Below, piece by piece: positions 8,723 through 18,615 of a stretch of DNA of 64,000 nt. The notes under the pieces are model-generated. The model was not told where the DNA came from, did no database searches, and worked only from the letters and a program-made list of their open reading frames with translations. The position numbers were made by a program, and so were the translations under genes. How positions within the stretch are numbered: the first letter of the stretch is position 1; each line of letters starts with the position of its first letter. Origin of the DNA: Sphingobacterium spiritivorum (GTDB lineage: Bacteria > Bacteroidota > Bacteroidia > Sphingobacteriales > Sphingobacteriaceae); the NCBI RefSeq assembly GCF_016725325.1, contig NZ_CP068083.1, positions 372,001 through 436,000 on the forward strand, read 5' to 3'.

Positions 8723-8766
8723 TTCCTATCCTCTCCCATCAGCAGAGCTGAAAAAGAGGATAGGAA
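8723..8766 (+). terminator. Hairpin between the DJ-1 operon and the DUF1345 gene
   Basis: TTCCTATCCTCT (8723-8734) pairs perfectly with AGAGGATAGGAA (8755-8766) around a 20-base loop. The following sequence ATCCTTTATTTC is only moderately T-rich, so termination may be partial. Confidence 0.55.
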
Positions 8767-8785
8767 ATCCTTTATTTCAACAAAT

Positions 8786-9445
8786 ATGCAGCCCAAAGAA
8801 TTATTTATTCACCAATTGAGACCCATACACAGAGGGTTGATAGCACTGGTAATTGCTGGATTTGTTTTTTTTGTATTACCGAGGAATGAAAACATCATGG
8901 TTCAGTTCCTGTATAGCTGGCTGGCTTTTTCGCTTACTTACCTGGTCATAGCCTGGACAACTTTTTATACTATGCCGATTCGGAAGATTATTAAACTAGC
9001 CACAATCGAGGACGGAAGCCGCATTGTTGTCACTTTATTTATCTTATTAGCCTCTTTCACCTGTCTTTTTGCGGTATTATTTGTAATCGAATCTCCGGCA
9101 GATAACCCTTCTCTTAATATCAGCAATATAGGAATAGCTGTAGCCAGCATGATTGCCTCGTGGGCACTTGTACACACGATTTATACTTTTCATTATGCTC
9201 GGCTCTACTACAATGATGACGACAAGAAAGCAAGAGGTCTTGACTTTCCGGGATCAGAGAAGCCCGACTATCTTGACTTTGCTTACTTTTCTTTTGTTTT
9301 AGGATGCACGTTCCAGGTTTCAGATGTAGAGATATCCAGTAAAAAGATAAGACATGTGGCACTGTTTCACGGTTTACTTTCTTTTGCACTGAATACTTTT
9401 GTGGTCGCTCTGACCATTAACATAGTCGCCGGTTTCATCAAATAA
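8786..9445 (+). CDS. DUF1345 integral membrane protein
   Basis: This 219-residue protein has about five transmembrane segments (near 18-33, 42-60, 80-102, 115-135 and 190-215). The DUF1345 signature is clear in the second half: HYARLYY, GLDFPG, PDYLDFAYFSF and FQVSDVEI, then a SFALNTFVVALTIN helix. The biochemical function of the family is not known to me. The gene is monocistronic as far as spacing shows. Confidence 0.85.
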   Translation: MQPKELFIHQLRPIHRGLIALVIAGFVFFVLPRNENIMVQFLYSWLAFSLTYLVIAWTTFYTMPIRKIIKLATIEDGSRIVVTLFILLASFTCLFAVLFVIESPADNPSLNISNIGIAVASMIASWALVHTIYTFHYARLYYNDDDKKARGLDFPGSEKPDYLDFAYFSFVLGCTFQVSDVEISSKKIRHVALFHGLLSFALNTFVVALTINIVAGFIK

Positions 9446-9567
9446 GTCTTACCACATCAGGCTGTTAATCAGCCACATTACTTCCTACCTCCCGTTTTTG
9501 GCACCGGGTTTGTCCTTTATTCTGCATATAAACAGAATCTTTAACAAACATAAAAAACGTTACCACT

Positions 9568-9954
9568 ATGAAAAAAATGATTAAGATCTTGGGGCTGTTA
9601 GTGTTCACTGTTGCTATATTTTCAGCATGTAGTAAAGATGATGATCCGGCTGACAATGATATCTTCGTAGGGAAGTACAACGGTAAAATTTCCTATACTG
9701 ATCTTGGAAACAGCCAAAACAATAAACCGCTGGCTGATGGAACAGTGACTGTACAGAAATTAGGTAATTCCTATACTTTTTACTTTAACAATGATATTCC
9801 GGATCTTAAAGGAGTAGAGTTTGAGAAAAAAGGAGATAACACTCTGGTTAATATAAATTCAGCAGAAGGTGCTTTGATCCGTATTGATGCAGGAAAACTA
9901 ACTATAGCTTTCACAAAAGAAAATAAGATATGGACAGCTGATTGTCAGCGATAA
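9568..9954 (+). CDS. Small lipoprotein, function unknown
   Basis: The 128-residue protein has a lipoprotein signal peptide with lipobox IFSAC (Cys about residue 21) followed by SKDDDPADND. The acidic residues right after the Cys resemble the Bacteroidota lipoprotein export signal for surface display. The rest is a beta-rich domain with several GKY/G-K repeats, like small secreted beta-sandwich or lipocalin-like proteins. No catalytic motif is seen. A strong terminator follows. Confidence 0.7.
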   Translation: MKKMIKILGLLVFTVAIFSACSKDDDPADNDIFVGKYNGKISYTDLGNSQNNKPLADGTVTVQKLGNSYTFYFNNDIPDLKGVEFEKKGDNTLVNINSAEGALIRIDAGKLTIAFTKENKIWTADCQR

Positions 9955-9977
9955 GCAGTTTAAATCTGTCCAAAAGT

Positions 9978-10009
9978 AAGAAAGCGGTTCACAAGTGAAC
10001 CGCTTTCTT
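9978..10009 (+). terminator. Bidirectional terminator between convergent genes
   Basis: AAGAAAGCGGTTCAC (9978-9992) and GTGAACCGCTTTCTT (9995-10009) form a 15-bp perfect inverted repeat. T or A runs flank it, so it can end both the lipoprotein gene and the DinB-family gene. Confidence 0.85.
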
Positions 10010-10025
10010 TATATAAAACAACAAA

Positions 10026-10499
10026 TTAGTATCGCTCCCAGAATGGCGGAGGCTGAATTCCTAAAGCCCGGAGATACACATACCCCTGCCCGCGATGATG
10101 AATCTCATTATCAATAAAATAAAGAAGATTTTCATATATAGGTGATTTGTACTCACCAAAAAGATTAAAGGTATCGTGAAAATCTTCTTCTTTAATCTTG
10201 TTAAAGTACAGATCTACATCTTTGGTTACCTTGTCCCATTCGTCAAGAATTTCCTGTTTTGTTTTCAGGTCTATTTTTTCGCTGTAAGGCTCCTCTGCCC
10301 TATTCACTATACCTTTTAATCCGGGACCGGCGATGGAGATCAGCTCCTGAGCCATTAATGAAAATGGACGCATAGGACCTACTTTAAATTCGAACAAATC
10401 TTTTTCCGGAAATGCTTCTATAACCCGGCGTGTCAGACTGCGGTGTCCCTGCCAGTGTTTCAATAATTCTTCTTTGCTGATGATTTCATTTGTTTTCAT
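10026..10499 (-). CDS. DinB-family protein
   Basis: This is a 157-residue four-helix-bundle protein of the DinB/YfiT type. Histidines suited to metal binding appear in LLKHWQGHRSLTR near the start and EIHHRGQGYVYLRALG near the C-terminus. The latter is the diagnostic H-x3-H/HHRGQ region. Family members act as metal-dependent hydrolases or thiol-S-transferases. I chose ATG 10499 (MKTNEI) because AGGAG lies six bases before it; a longer frame opening at 10526 would read through this ribosome site. It stands alone. Confidence 0.75.
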   Translation of the reverse strand: MKTNEIISKEELLKHWQGHRSLTRRVIEAFPEKDLFEFKVGPMRPFSLMAQELISIAGPGLKGIVNRAEEPYSEKIDLKTKQEILDEWDKVTKDVDLYFNKIKEEDFHDTFNLFGEYKSPIYENLLYFIDNEIHHRGQGYVYLRALGIQPPPFWERY

Positions 10500-10609
10500 A
10501 TTTCTCCTGTTTTGATTATGATTCAAAGTTAATCCGGGTCAATGACAACAGTATGTCAACAGCGAAATCAGAACTGATTATTTTTTTTATCTCGGTTTAG
10601 GGAGGAGAT

Positions 10610-10652
10610 TATAAAAGAAAGACCAGCACACTTGAACGAAGTATGCTGGTCT
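10610..10652 (-). terminator. Terminator after the THX gene
   Basis: AGACCAGCA (10620-10628) pairs with TGCTGGTCT (10644-10652), with an inner ACTT/AAGT extension. On the minus strand it is followed by TTCTTTTAT. Confidence 0.75.
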
Positions 10653-10685
10653 CTCTCACACCGGCAATAAATCCCGGAATGTGTA

Positions 10686-10841
10686 TCAGGCAGTTTCTTT
10701 ACCTTTTTTCTTTGCTGCAGGTTTTCCGGCTTCTGTAGCTTCCGGAACCACAGCTTTTGCTTGAAATCCACGAGGGCGTTTGTTACCATACGAACCCATA
10801 ATAATTTTCCCTTTTCTTGATTTTTTATCTCCTTTACCCAT
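10686..10841 (-). CDS. 30S ribosomal protein THX
   Basis: The 51-residue basic protein begins MGKGDKKSRKGKIIMGSYGN and continues KRPRGF, the classic THX signature (MGKGDKKTRRGKI...GSYG..RPR). It then has an alanine- and lysine-rich tail. THX (bTHX) is a small ribosomal protein buried at the top of the 30S head in Thermus, where it stabilises rRNA packing. A longer ORF in another frame covers the same bases but is not gene-like. The gene has its own terminator. Confidence 0.9.
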   Translation of the reverse strand: MGKGDKKSRKGKIIMGSYGNKRPRGFQAKAVVPEATEAGKPAAKKKGKETA

Positions 10842-10930
10842 ATTATTATATTGTTAAGTGATGTAATAAAAATAGTTAACGATTTACAATTTAACCATTT
10901 ATATCCTAAAAAACAAAGAATGTGGTCAAT

Positions 10931-10965
10931 AAAAACGGGCATCCAAAAATTGAATGCCCGTTTTT
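10931..10965 (-). terminator. Terminator after guaB
   Basis: AAAAACGGGCAT (10931-10942) pairs with ATGCCCGTTTTT (10954-10965). The minus-strand T run makes it the guaB terminator, 22 bases after the stop. Confidence 0.85.
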
Positions 10966-10986
10966 AATATTTTTTCCGATCAGAAA

Positions 10987-12483
<1,497 letters not shown>

Positions 12484-12495
12484 CTATTTGCCAGG

Positions 12496-12503
12496 CAAAA
12501 TTA
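12496..12503 (-). promoter_or_regulatory. Candidate -7 element of guaB
   Basis: TAATTTTG on the minus strand matches TAnnTTTG, 33 bases before the guaB start. A -33 element is not clear. Confidence 0.3.
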
Positions 12504-12664
12504 CAAATAATATTCGGATTGTAAAACGTTTTTTTATAATTGACAACCAAATGATGATTGCCTGATTACAATTTCTGCATAAAAAAATGTATCAATCATG
12601 ATTTTTGGCAAGCTATTTGCAAAGTGTTGATCGTAATTTAACAGAAAAACAACATAACATTATT

Positions 12665-13138
12665 ATGAAAAAATTATTACTTTCTTTTGCAGCAGCAGCT
12701 GTTTTGGCATTAGGTGCCCAAGAAGCAAAAGCACAGTCTCCGCAAAGAGCGGCTATAGGAGTTGTATTTGATTCACCATTTGATGCATTTGGAGTACAAT
12801 ACAAAACTTCTTTTGGAGGAACTAATCAAGGTCAGGTTCAAGTATTATTCGGTGATAATGTTGTAGGTATTGGTGCAGATTATCAGTATGCAAGACCTTT
12901 CCGTGGCACTAACGGTTTGGGATGGTATGTAGGTGTTGGTCCTCAAATCTCGTTTATCGATGCTGGTAGCGATGATTTCACTGCAATCGCTTTACGTCCA
13001 CAGGCAGGTCTTGAATTCAAAATCCCTAGTGCTCCTATCGGTCTTCACGTAGATTGGAAGCCTTACTGGCAGTTAAATCACAATAGTGATTTTGATGCTT
13101 CTGAATTTTCATTAGGTATCAAATACACATTGAAATAG
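12665..13138 (+). CDS. Small outer-membrane beta-barrel protein
   Basis: The 157-residue protein has a signal peptide (MKKLLLSFAAAAVLALGAQE, cleavage after AKAQ). The mature part has alternating beta strands rich in Gly and aromatics and ends GIKYTLK, like an outer-membrane barrel. Its size suggests six to eight strands. The reading frame could open at 12605, but the signal peptide fixes the start at 12665. A terminator follows immediately, so it is monocistronic. The function is unknown. Confidence 0.75.
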   Translation: MKKLLLSFAAAAVLALGAQEAKAQSPQRAAIGVVFDSPFDAFGVQYKTSFGGTNQGQVQVLFGDNVVGIGADYQYARPFRGTNGLGWYVGVGPQISFIDAGSDDFTAIALRPQAGLEFKIPSAPIGLHVDWKPYWQLNHNSDFDASEFSLGIKYTLK

Positions 13139-13158
13139 AAAATATCAAATCTTTAAGC

Positions 13159-13190
13159 AGAGCCTGACGGATATCCGTCAGGCTCTTTTT
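13159..13190 (+). terminator. Terminator after the outer-membrane protein gene
   Basis: GAGCCTGACGGAT and ATCCGTCAGGCTC form a perfect 13-bp palindromic stem (13160-13185), followed by TTTTTG. Confidence 0.88.
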
Positions 13191-13364
13191 GTTCCTCCCT
13201 CTCCTGCATATATAAAAGCCGGAATACTCTTTTATATTTCCCAGCTTGCAGTTCCACACATCTGTTTATCAACAAATAGAGGAGCTTTTACAAACAAAAT
13301 TGTCGATAATTCTTGCTTTTGATAATTATTTTAATCATGTCGGGTTCATTATACAAAAATTTTA

Positions 13365-13372
13365 TACCTTTG
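13365..13372 (+). promoter_or_regulatory. Candidate -7 element of secDF
   Basis: TACCTTTG matches TAnnTTTG, 78 bases before the secDF start. The -33 element is not clear. Confidence 0.4.
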
Positions 13373-13450
13373 CCATTCTTGGTAAAATGTAATACAACCG
13401 GAGTAAATTATAAATATACTATATATCAAACTAATACACTAAAATAGACA

Positions 13451-16432
13451 ATGCAAGGTAAAGGGCTGATTAAATTTTTGGTTATAGTGGTATCGTTAGC
13501 ATGCCTCTATTCCCTATCATTCACTTTTGTGAGCCGTAAAGTAGAAAAAGACGCTGAGGCATTCGCCAAAGGTGACATGACGAAAGAAAAGGCTTATTTA
13601 GATTCGATGGCTGGACAGGTTGTATACAATCTGGGAGTAGCGAAATACACGTACAGAGAAGTCAAAGCCAAAGAACTGGCTTTAGGTCTTGACCTAAAAG
13701 GCGGTATGAACGTGACAATGGAAATTTCATTAGACGAATTGATCAGAAACTTAGCGAACAATCCGAAAGATGAAAAATTCAACACTTCATTAGGAAATGC
13801 TGTAAAGAAAAGCAGATCTTCCAATAAATCATTAGTTGATTTATTTATCGAAGACTACAAATCCAGCGGAGCAAGCACTCCATTAGCTTCATTTTTTGCT
13901 ACACAATCTAATTCTACCTTAATCAAAGCGACAAGCTCTGATAAAGAAGTAGCTAATTTCTTGCAAAAAGAAGCGGATAATGCTATCCAGAATTCATATA
14001 AAGTACTTCGTACCCGTATTGACAAATTCGGAGTAGCATCTCCGAATATCCAGATTCAACAAGGAACAAACCGTATTCTTATTGAGCTTCCGGGTGTCAA
14101 CGATGAGGAACGTGTACGCAAACTTCTTCAGGGATCTGCCAAACTGGAATTCTATGAAACACATAGCAATTTCCAGGTATATCCTCTTTTGGAAAATGTT
14201 AACAAAACATTAGCGGCGACCCTGAAAGCACAAAAATCTTCCCCTGCTGATACAACAAAAGCAGATACAACTAAGAAAGAAAATCTGTTAGCCAACCTGG
14301 GTGCTGGCAAAGGAAAATCTGACTCAGCTGCTGTAAACGCAAAATTGGGTGAAGAAAATCCGTTATTTGCTGTATTGAGACCGTCAGTTGCTATGGGACC
14401 AAACAACCAGATGCAATTAGTACCGGGCCCTATGGTCGGTATTGCGGAACTGAAAGATACTGCAAAAGTAAATGCTTTATTAGCAAAACCAGAGATAAAA
14501 TCTATTATCCCGGCTAACCTGAAACTTCTTTGGGCAGTAAAACCTGAACAAAATTCACCTAATGCATTATCACTTTATGCAATCCGACCGTCAGGTATTG
14601 ATAACGGTGCGGTATTGACAGGTGATGTGATTACAGATGCAAAAAATGACATCGCTCCACAGACAAATCAACCTGTGGTATCGATGCAGATGAATAATGA
14701 AGGTGCACGCGAATGGCGCAAAATCACGGCAAAAGCAGCTCAAAATAAAGAAGCTATTGCTATTGTATTAGATAATGTTGTTTACTCTGCTCCGAATGTA
14801 AATGAAGAAATTCCAAACGGAAGTTCACAGATCTCAGGATCATTTACAACAGATGATACAAAAGATTTAGCAAACGTATTAAAGGCAGGTCGTCTTCCTA
14901 CAACAGCTAAGATCGTTGAAGAGGCTATTGTAGGTCCTTCATTAGGTCAGGCAGCAATCGATGCGGGTGTAAACTCTGCCATCATTGCTTTCGTAGTGGT
15001 ATTGATCTTCATGGTTGTTTATTATAACCGTGCAGGATGGGCAGCAAATATTGCTGTTATTGTCAACGTATTCTTCCTGTTAGGGGTATTAGCCTCCTTA
15101 AATGCCGTACTTACCTTACCGGGTATTGCAGGTATCGTATTGACTATGGGTACAGCGGTAGATGCCAACGTACTTATATATGAGCGTATCCGGGAAGAGC
15201 TGGGTCTGGGTAAATCTATGCGTCAGGCGATTGCAGATGGTTACAAACATGCGATGCCGTCTATTCTCGATTCACAGATCACAACTTTCCTTGTAGGTAT
15301 TGTACTCTTCTTCTTAGGTAGCGGACCGATCTTAGGTTTTGCAACAACGATGATGTTAGGTATCGTTACATCATTATTTACTGCAATTTTCATTTCCCGT
15401 CTGATCTTTGAATTCATGTTGGATAAAGACATGAAGATCTCTGTATCTTACCCTTGGTCTGCGAACACGCTGAGAAATGCAAACTTCAACTTTATCAAAA
15501 ACCGTAAGAAATTCTATATCGTATCTATTATTGCTGCTATTATCTGTTTGGCATCTATCTTTACAAAAGGCTTTACGCTTGGGGTAGATTTCCAGGGTGG
15601 TCGTACCTATACAGTACGTTTTGAAAAAGCTGTTAATCTGGAAAGCGTACGTCAGAATCTGGATGAAGTATTCCAGAAAACAACTGAGGTAAAAACTTTC
15701 GGAAGTGAAAATCAGGTTCGCATTACGACGACGTACAAGATTGACGAGACCAGTGATGCTGTAGATAAAGATGTATTGGATAAACTGAACCTTGGTTTGT
15801 CTAAGATTGGAGGAAACAAACATGAAATCCTTTCACAACAGAAAGTAGGACCATCAATTGCAAATGATATCAAATCAAGAGCTACCTATTCGGCTATCTT
15901 CTCGATTATTATCATTGCAACATACATTCTGATCCGTTTCCGCAAATGGCAGTATTCTGCAGGAGCTGCGATTGCAACTATCCACGATGCGGTTATCTTA
16001 TTAGGTTTGTTCTCTCTGTTAGATGGTATCGTACCATTCTCTCTGGATATCGACCAGCACTTTGTGGCAGCGATATTGACCGTAATTGCTTACTCTGTAA
16101 ATGATACGGTAGTTGTATTTGACAGACTGAGAGAGTACGTAAACAAGCCAAACAGCCATAATGAAAAAATGAGTGATATTGTAAATCATGCGATTAACAC
16201 AACATTAAGCCGTACGATCATTACGTCACTGACCATTATCTTCGTATTAGCCGTATTGTTTATCTTCGGAGGTGAAGTAATCCGTGGATTCTCCTTTGCG
16301 ATCCTTATCGGTATCGTAGTAGGAACATACTCCTCAATCTTCCTTGCAGCACCTTCTGTATATGACTTCCGTAAAGGACGTCACATGGCAGAAAAAGCAG
16401 ATCTTAAAAAAGTAGAGCCTGCAAGACCATAA
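13451..16432 (+). CDS. secDF: Fused protein translocase subunit SecDF
   Basis: The 993-residue inner-membrane protein unites SecD and SecF, which use the proton gradient to help SecYEG complete export. The SecD half has a membrane helix (residues 7-27), DLKGGMNVTMEI near 80, a periplasmic P1 region and helices around 510-650, including GTAVDANVLIYERI. The SecF half begins near 680 (NRKKFYIVSIIAAIICL) with TLGVDFQGGRTYTV and AYSVNDTVVVFDRLRE. A low-complexity Ala/Thr/Lys stretch around 255-295 is an insertion in the periplasmic part. The fused form is usual in Bacteroidota. A terminator follows. Confidence 0.95.
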   Translation: MQGKGLIKFLVIVVSLACLYSLSFTFVSRKVEKDAEAFAKGDMTKEKAYLDSMAGQVVYNLGVAKYTYREVKAKELALGLDLKGGMNVTMEISLDELIRNLANNPKDEKFNTSLGNAVKKSRSSNKSLVDLFIEDYKSSGASTPLASFFATQSNSTLIKATSSDKEVANFLQKEADNAIQNSYKVLRTRIDKFGVASPNIQIQQGTNRILIELPGVNDEERVRKLLQGSAKLEFYETHSNFQVYPLLENVNKTLAATLKAQKSSPADTTKADTTKKENLLANLGAGKGKSDSAAVNAKLGEENPLFAVLRPSVAMGPNNQMQLVPGPMVGIAELKDTAKVNALLAKPEIKSIIPANLKLLWAVKPEQNSPNALSLYAIRPSGIDNGAVLTGDVITDAKNDIAPQTNQPVVSMQMNNEGAREWRKITAKAAQNKEAIAIVLDNVVYSAPNVNEEIPNGSSQISGSFTTDDTKDLANVLKAGRLPTTAKIVEEAIVGPSLGQAAIDAGVNSAIIAFVVVLIFMVVYYNRAGWAANIAVIVNVFFLLGVLASLNAVLTLPGIAGIVLTMGTAVDANVLIYERIREELGLGKSMRQAIADGYKHAMPSILDSQITTFLVGIVLFFLGSGPILGFATTMMLGIVTSLFTAIFISRLIFEFMLDKDMKISVSYPWSANTLRNANFNFIKNRKKFYIVSIIAAIICLASIFTKGFTLGVDFQGGRTYTVRFEKAVNLESVRQNLDEVFQKTTEVKTFGSENQVRITTTYKIDETSDAVDKDVLDKLNLGLSKIGGNKHEILSQQKVGPSIANDIKSRATYSAIFSIIIIATYILIRFRKWQYSAGAAIATIHDAVILLGLFSLLDGIVPFSLDIDQHFVAAILTVIAYSVNDTVVVFDRLREYVNKPNSHNEKMSDIVNHAINTTLSRTIITSLTIIFVLAVLFIFGGEVIRGFSFAILIGIVVGTYSSIFLAAPSVYDFRKGRHMAEKADLKKVEPARP

Positions 16433-16457
16433 TCAAGCACATAACTTAGTACCATAC

Positions 16458-16494
16458 AGAGGGCTTTCATCAATGATGAAAGCCCTCTTTTTTT
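16458..16494 (+). terminator. Terminator after secDF
   Basis: AGAGGGCTTTCATC (16458-16471) pairs with GATGAAAGCCCTCT (16475-16488) around a 3-base loop and runs into a T tract. Confidence 0.9.
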
Positions 16495-16551
16495 ATAATC
16501 AATATTGACAATGGACTAACAAAAATGGTTTTAACTTAATGTATTCTTTCA

Positions 16552-16559
16552 TATATTTG
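16552..16559 (+). promoter_or_regulatory. Candidate -7 element of the MarR/FNR operon
   Basis: TATATTTG matches TAnnTTTG, 17 bases before the marR-type start. The short leader leaves little room for an operator downstream of the promoter. Confidence 0.45.
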
Positions 16560-16576
16560 TTGTACTAAATATTGTT

Positions 16577-17029
16577 ATGCAAAACGAAAAATTCAACGAA
16601 TATTCATTTATCCTGGACCGGACTGCGAAAAAGGTAAAGCAATACGCACAATCCTCTTTTACGGAAAAGGGATTCGATATTACAGTGGATCAATGGACAA
16701 TCATAAAGACACTCTTTGAACATCCGGATTTGTTACAAAAGGAACTGGCTGAAAAATGCGGTAAAGATCAGCCTACACTGACCCGTATTGTGGATTTGCT
16801 GATCAAGAAAGGATTGGCCGAACGTCACAATCATCCTACCGACAGACGCTCTCTTTATCTAAAACTGACGGACCTGGGCAGCAGTAAAGTACAATCATTA
16901 ACTCCTCACATCACACAGATCCGTACCAAGGCCTGGGATAATCTGACAGATGAGGATTTCAAACATTTCACCCGAATACTTAACAAAATACACGATAACT
17001 TAAACATAGATAGCTATGATAACAACTGA
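16577..17029 (+). CDS. MarR-family transcriptional regulator
   Basis: The 150-residue protein has the MarR winged helix-turn-helix. A dimerisation helix lies at the N-terminus. The recognition region is KELAEKCGKDQPTLTRIVDLLIKKG (about 55-80), and the wing is RHNHPTDRRSLYLKLT, with the D-R-R signature of the family. Its last 14 bases overlap the ferredoxin reductase gene, so it probably controls its own operon in response to a small ligand or redox signal. The ligand is unknown. Confidence 0.85.
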   Translation: MQNEKFNEYSFILDRTAKKVKQYAQSSFTEKGFDITVDQWTIIKTLFEHPDLLQKELAEKCGKDQPTLTRIVDLLIKKGLAERHNHPTDRRSLYLKLTDLGSSKVQSLTPHITQIRTKAWDNLTDEDFKHFTRILNKIHDNLNIDSYDNN

Positions 17030-18020
17030 TATTTGTATAATCGGAGCTGGTCCGGTAGGACTATTTGCAGTATTTGAAGCAGGCTTATTAAAAATGAGAT
17101 GCCATTTGATAGATGTCCTCCCACAGGTAGGCGGTCAGCTTTCAGAGATCTATCCGCACAAACCGATCTACGATATTCCCGGTTATCCTGCTATAAATGC
17201 ACAGGAGCTGATCAATAATCAGATGGAGCAGATAGCGCCCTTCCACCCTACCTTCACTTTAGGAGAACGTGTAGAAGGATTGAATAAACAGGAAGATGGT
17301 TCTTATTATGTAATTGGTTCTGAGGGAACAGTTATCCATTGTCAGGTAGTCGTGATTGCCGGAGGATTGGGCTGTTTTGAACCCCGTAAGCCTGAAATTC
17401 AGAATCTGGATACTTTTGAACACAACTCCGTACATTATATGGTCCGTGATCCGGAACGTTTCAGAGATAAAAATATCCTGATAGCCGGCGGAGGTGATTC
17501 GGCACTGGATTGGACAATTTTCCTGGCCGATGTTGCAAAAAGCATTACGCTGGTACACCGCAGTGACAGTTTCCGCGGAGCTCCGGACTCAGCAGAGAAA
17601 GTATACAAACTGGCCAATGAAGGAAAAATTGATCTGTTGCTTTCTCATAATCTGGTGGCCTTACAGGGAAACGGCACTCTTCAGGAAGTGCATTTACAAA
17701 ATAAGCAAAAAGAAGCCATAGTTGTCCATACCGAACACTTTATTCCACTGTATGGATTAAGTCCTAAGTTAGGGCCTATTGCAGACTGGGGACTTAATAT
17801 AGATAAAAATGCAATAGTTGTAGACACCTTTGATTATTCTACTAATGTGGAACGGATATTTGCTATCGGAGACATCAATACCTATCCGGGAAAATTAAAA
17901 CTTATTCTTTGCGGATATCACGAAGCAGCATTAATGGCACAGAGTGCTTTTAAATATGTATATCCGGATCAGAAACTTTCATTTAAATATACAACGGTAA
18001 ACGGTGTAAATGCATTTTAA
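17016..18020 (+). CDS. Thioredoxin reductase-type ferredoxin-NADP+ reductase
   Basis: This 334-residue flavoprotein has FAD-binding CIIGAGPVGLF (7-17), VLPQVGGQLSEIYPHKPIYD (34-54), NADP-binding LIAGGGDSALDW (about 156-167) and the C-terminal FAD motif FAIGDINTYPG. It resembles thioredoxin reductase but lacks the redox CxxC, which marks the homodimeric ferredoxin-NADP+ reductases of the Bacillus/Chlorobium type. It should pass electrons between NADPH and the ferredoxin encoded 10 bases downstream. It overlaps the MarR gene. Confidence 0.85.
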   Translation: MITTDICIIGAGPVGLFAVFEAGLLKMRCHLIDVLPQVGGQLSEIYPHKPIYDIPGYPAINAQELINNQMEQIAPFHPTFTLGERVEGLNKQEDGSYYVIGSEGTVIHCQVVVIAGGLGCFEPRKPEIQNLDTFEHNSVHYMVRDPERFRDKNILIAGGGDSALDWTIFLADVAKSITLVHRSDSFRGAPDSAEKVYKLANEGKIDLLLSHNLVALQGNGTLQEVHLQNKQKEAIVVHTEHFIPLYGLSPKLGPIADWGLNIDKNAIVVDTFDYSTNVERIFAIGDINTYPGKLKLILCGYHEAALMAQSAFKYVYPDQKLSFKYTTVNGVNAF

Positions 18021-18029
18021 TCAAATCAC

Positions 18030-18359
18030 ATGGATAATTTAATCACCATTTATGTAGAAGACCGGGAAGGCACAGTAAAAGATGTAGAGATTCCTACAGA
18101 TATAAATCTGAGCCTGATGGAGATCCTGAAGGCTTCAGAATACGAGATTCTGGCCACCTGTGGAGGAATGGCATTGTGTGCGACCTGTCATGTGCAGATA
18201 TTGGATGGAGCTGAAAACCTGTCCGAACCACAGGATCAGGAACTGGATATGCTGGATACCTTACCAGATGCGGATGATGAGAGCAGGCTTGCCTGTCAGA
18301 TCAGACTAGGCAATGAAAATGACGGGCTACGAATAAAAATAAAAGGGACCTTACAATAA
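18030..18359 (+). CDS. [2Fe-2S] ferredoxin, adrenodoxin-like
   Basis: The 109-residue protein has the adrenodoxin-type cluster motif: Cys44-x5-Cys50-x2-Cys53 in ATCGGMALCATCH, and Cys89 in RLACQI. An acidic segment with ELDMLDTLPDADDES lies between the third and fourth Cys and is typical of partner docking. It is the third gene of the MarR/reductase operon and is probably the electron acceptor of that reductase. The final electron recipient (oxygenase, P450 or Fe-S assembly) is not encoded nearby. Confidence 0.88.
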   Translation: MDNLITIYVEDREGTVKDVEIPTDINLSLMEILKASEYEILATCGGMALCATCHVQILDGAENLSEPQDQELDMLDTLPDADDESRLACQIRLGNENDGLRIKIKGTLQ

Positions 18360-18374
18360 GCCTTTTTAATTATT

Positions 18375-18408
18375 ATTCTTAAATTTGTGTACTTTGTACA
18401 CTAAGAAT
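18375..18408. repeat. Inverted repeat downstream of the ferredoxin gene
   Basis: GTGTAC-TTT-GTACAC (18387-18401) is flanked by ATTCTTA (18375-18381) and TAAGAAT (18402-18408), forming a long hairpin with one 5-base bulge. No T run follows it. It could be a weak terminator or an operator in the 256-base gap before the NADH dehydrogenase gene. Confidence 0.4.
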
Positions 18409-18615
18409 ACCCTTGATTGAAAAAGACTTATATACAAACAGGCAAAAAGTGCTTCTGTCTTTTCGATCAACGCACGTTGTTAATCTGCCTTCTTTAAAGA
18501 TCTCTTTATCGCATGTGTACAAGGTTAGTTGCAAATAATTTAGTTTACTGCAATAAAATTTAAGATATTTGCAAAAACTTGCAAAAGTTAATAGAATAAA
18601 GATAAAACAACTAAT

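Noticed and set aside
10568..10942. 124-codon minus-strand frame
   Set aside because: It overlaps the THX gene in another frame and covers two terminators; its product has no gene-like features.
12605..12664. N-terminal extension of the outer-membrane protein frame
   Set aside because: It would place 20 polar residues before a clear signal peptide; the ATG at 12665 is the real start.
18513..18563. 16-codon frame MCTRLVANNLVYCNKI upstream of the NADH dehydrogenase gene, considered as a leader peptide
   Set aside because: There is no terminator after it, no ribosome site, and only two Cys codons. A regulatory role is not supported by the sequence.
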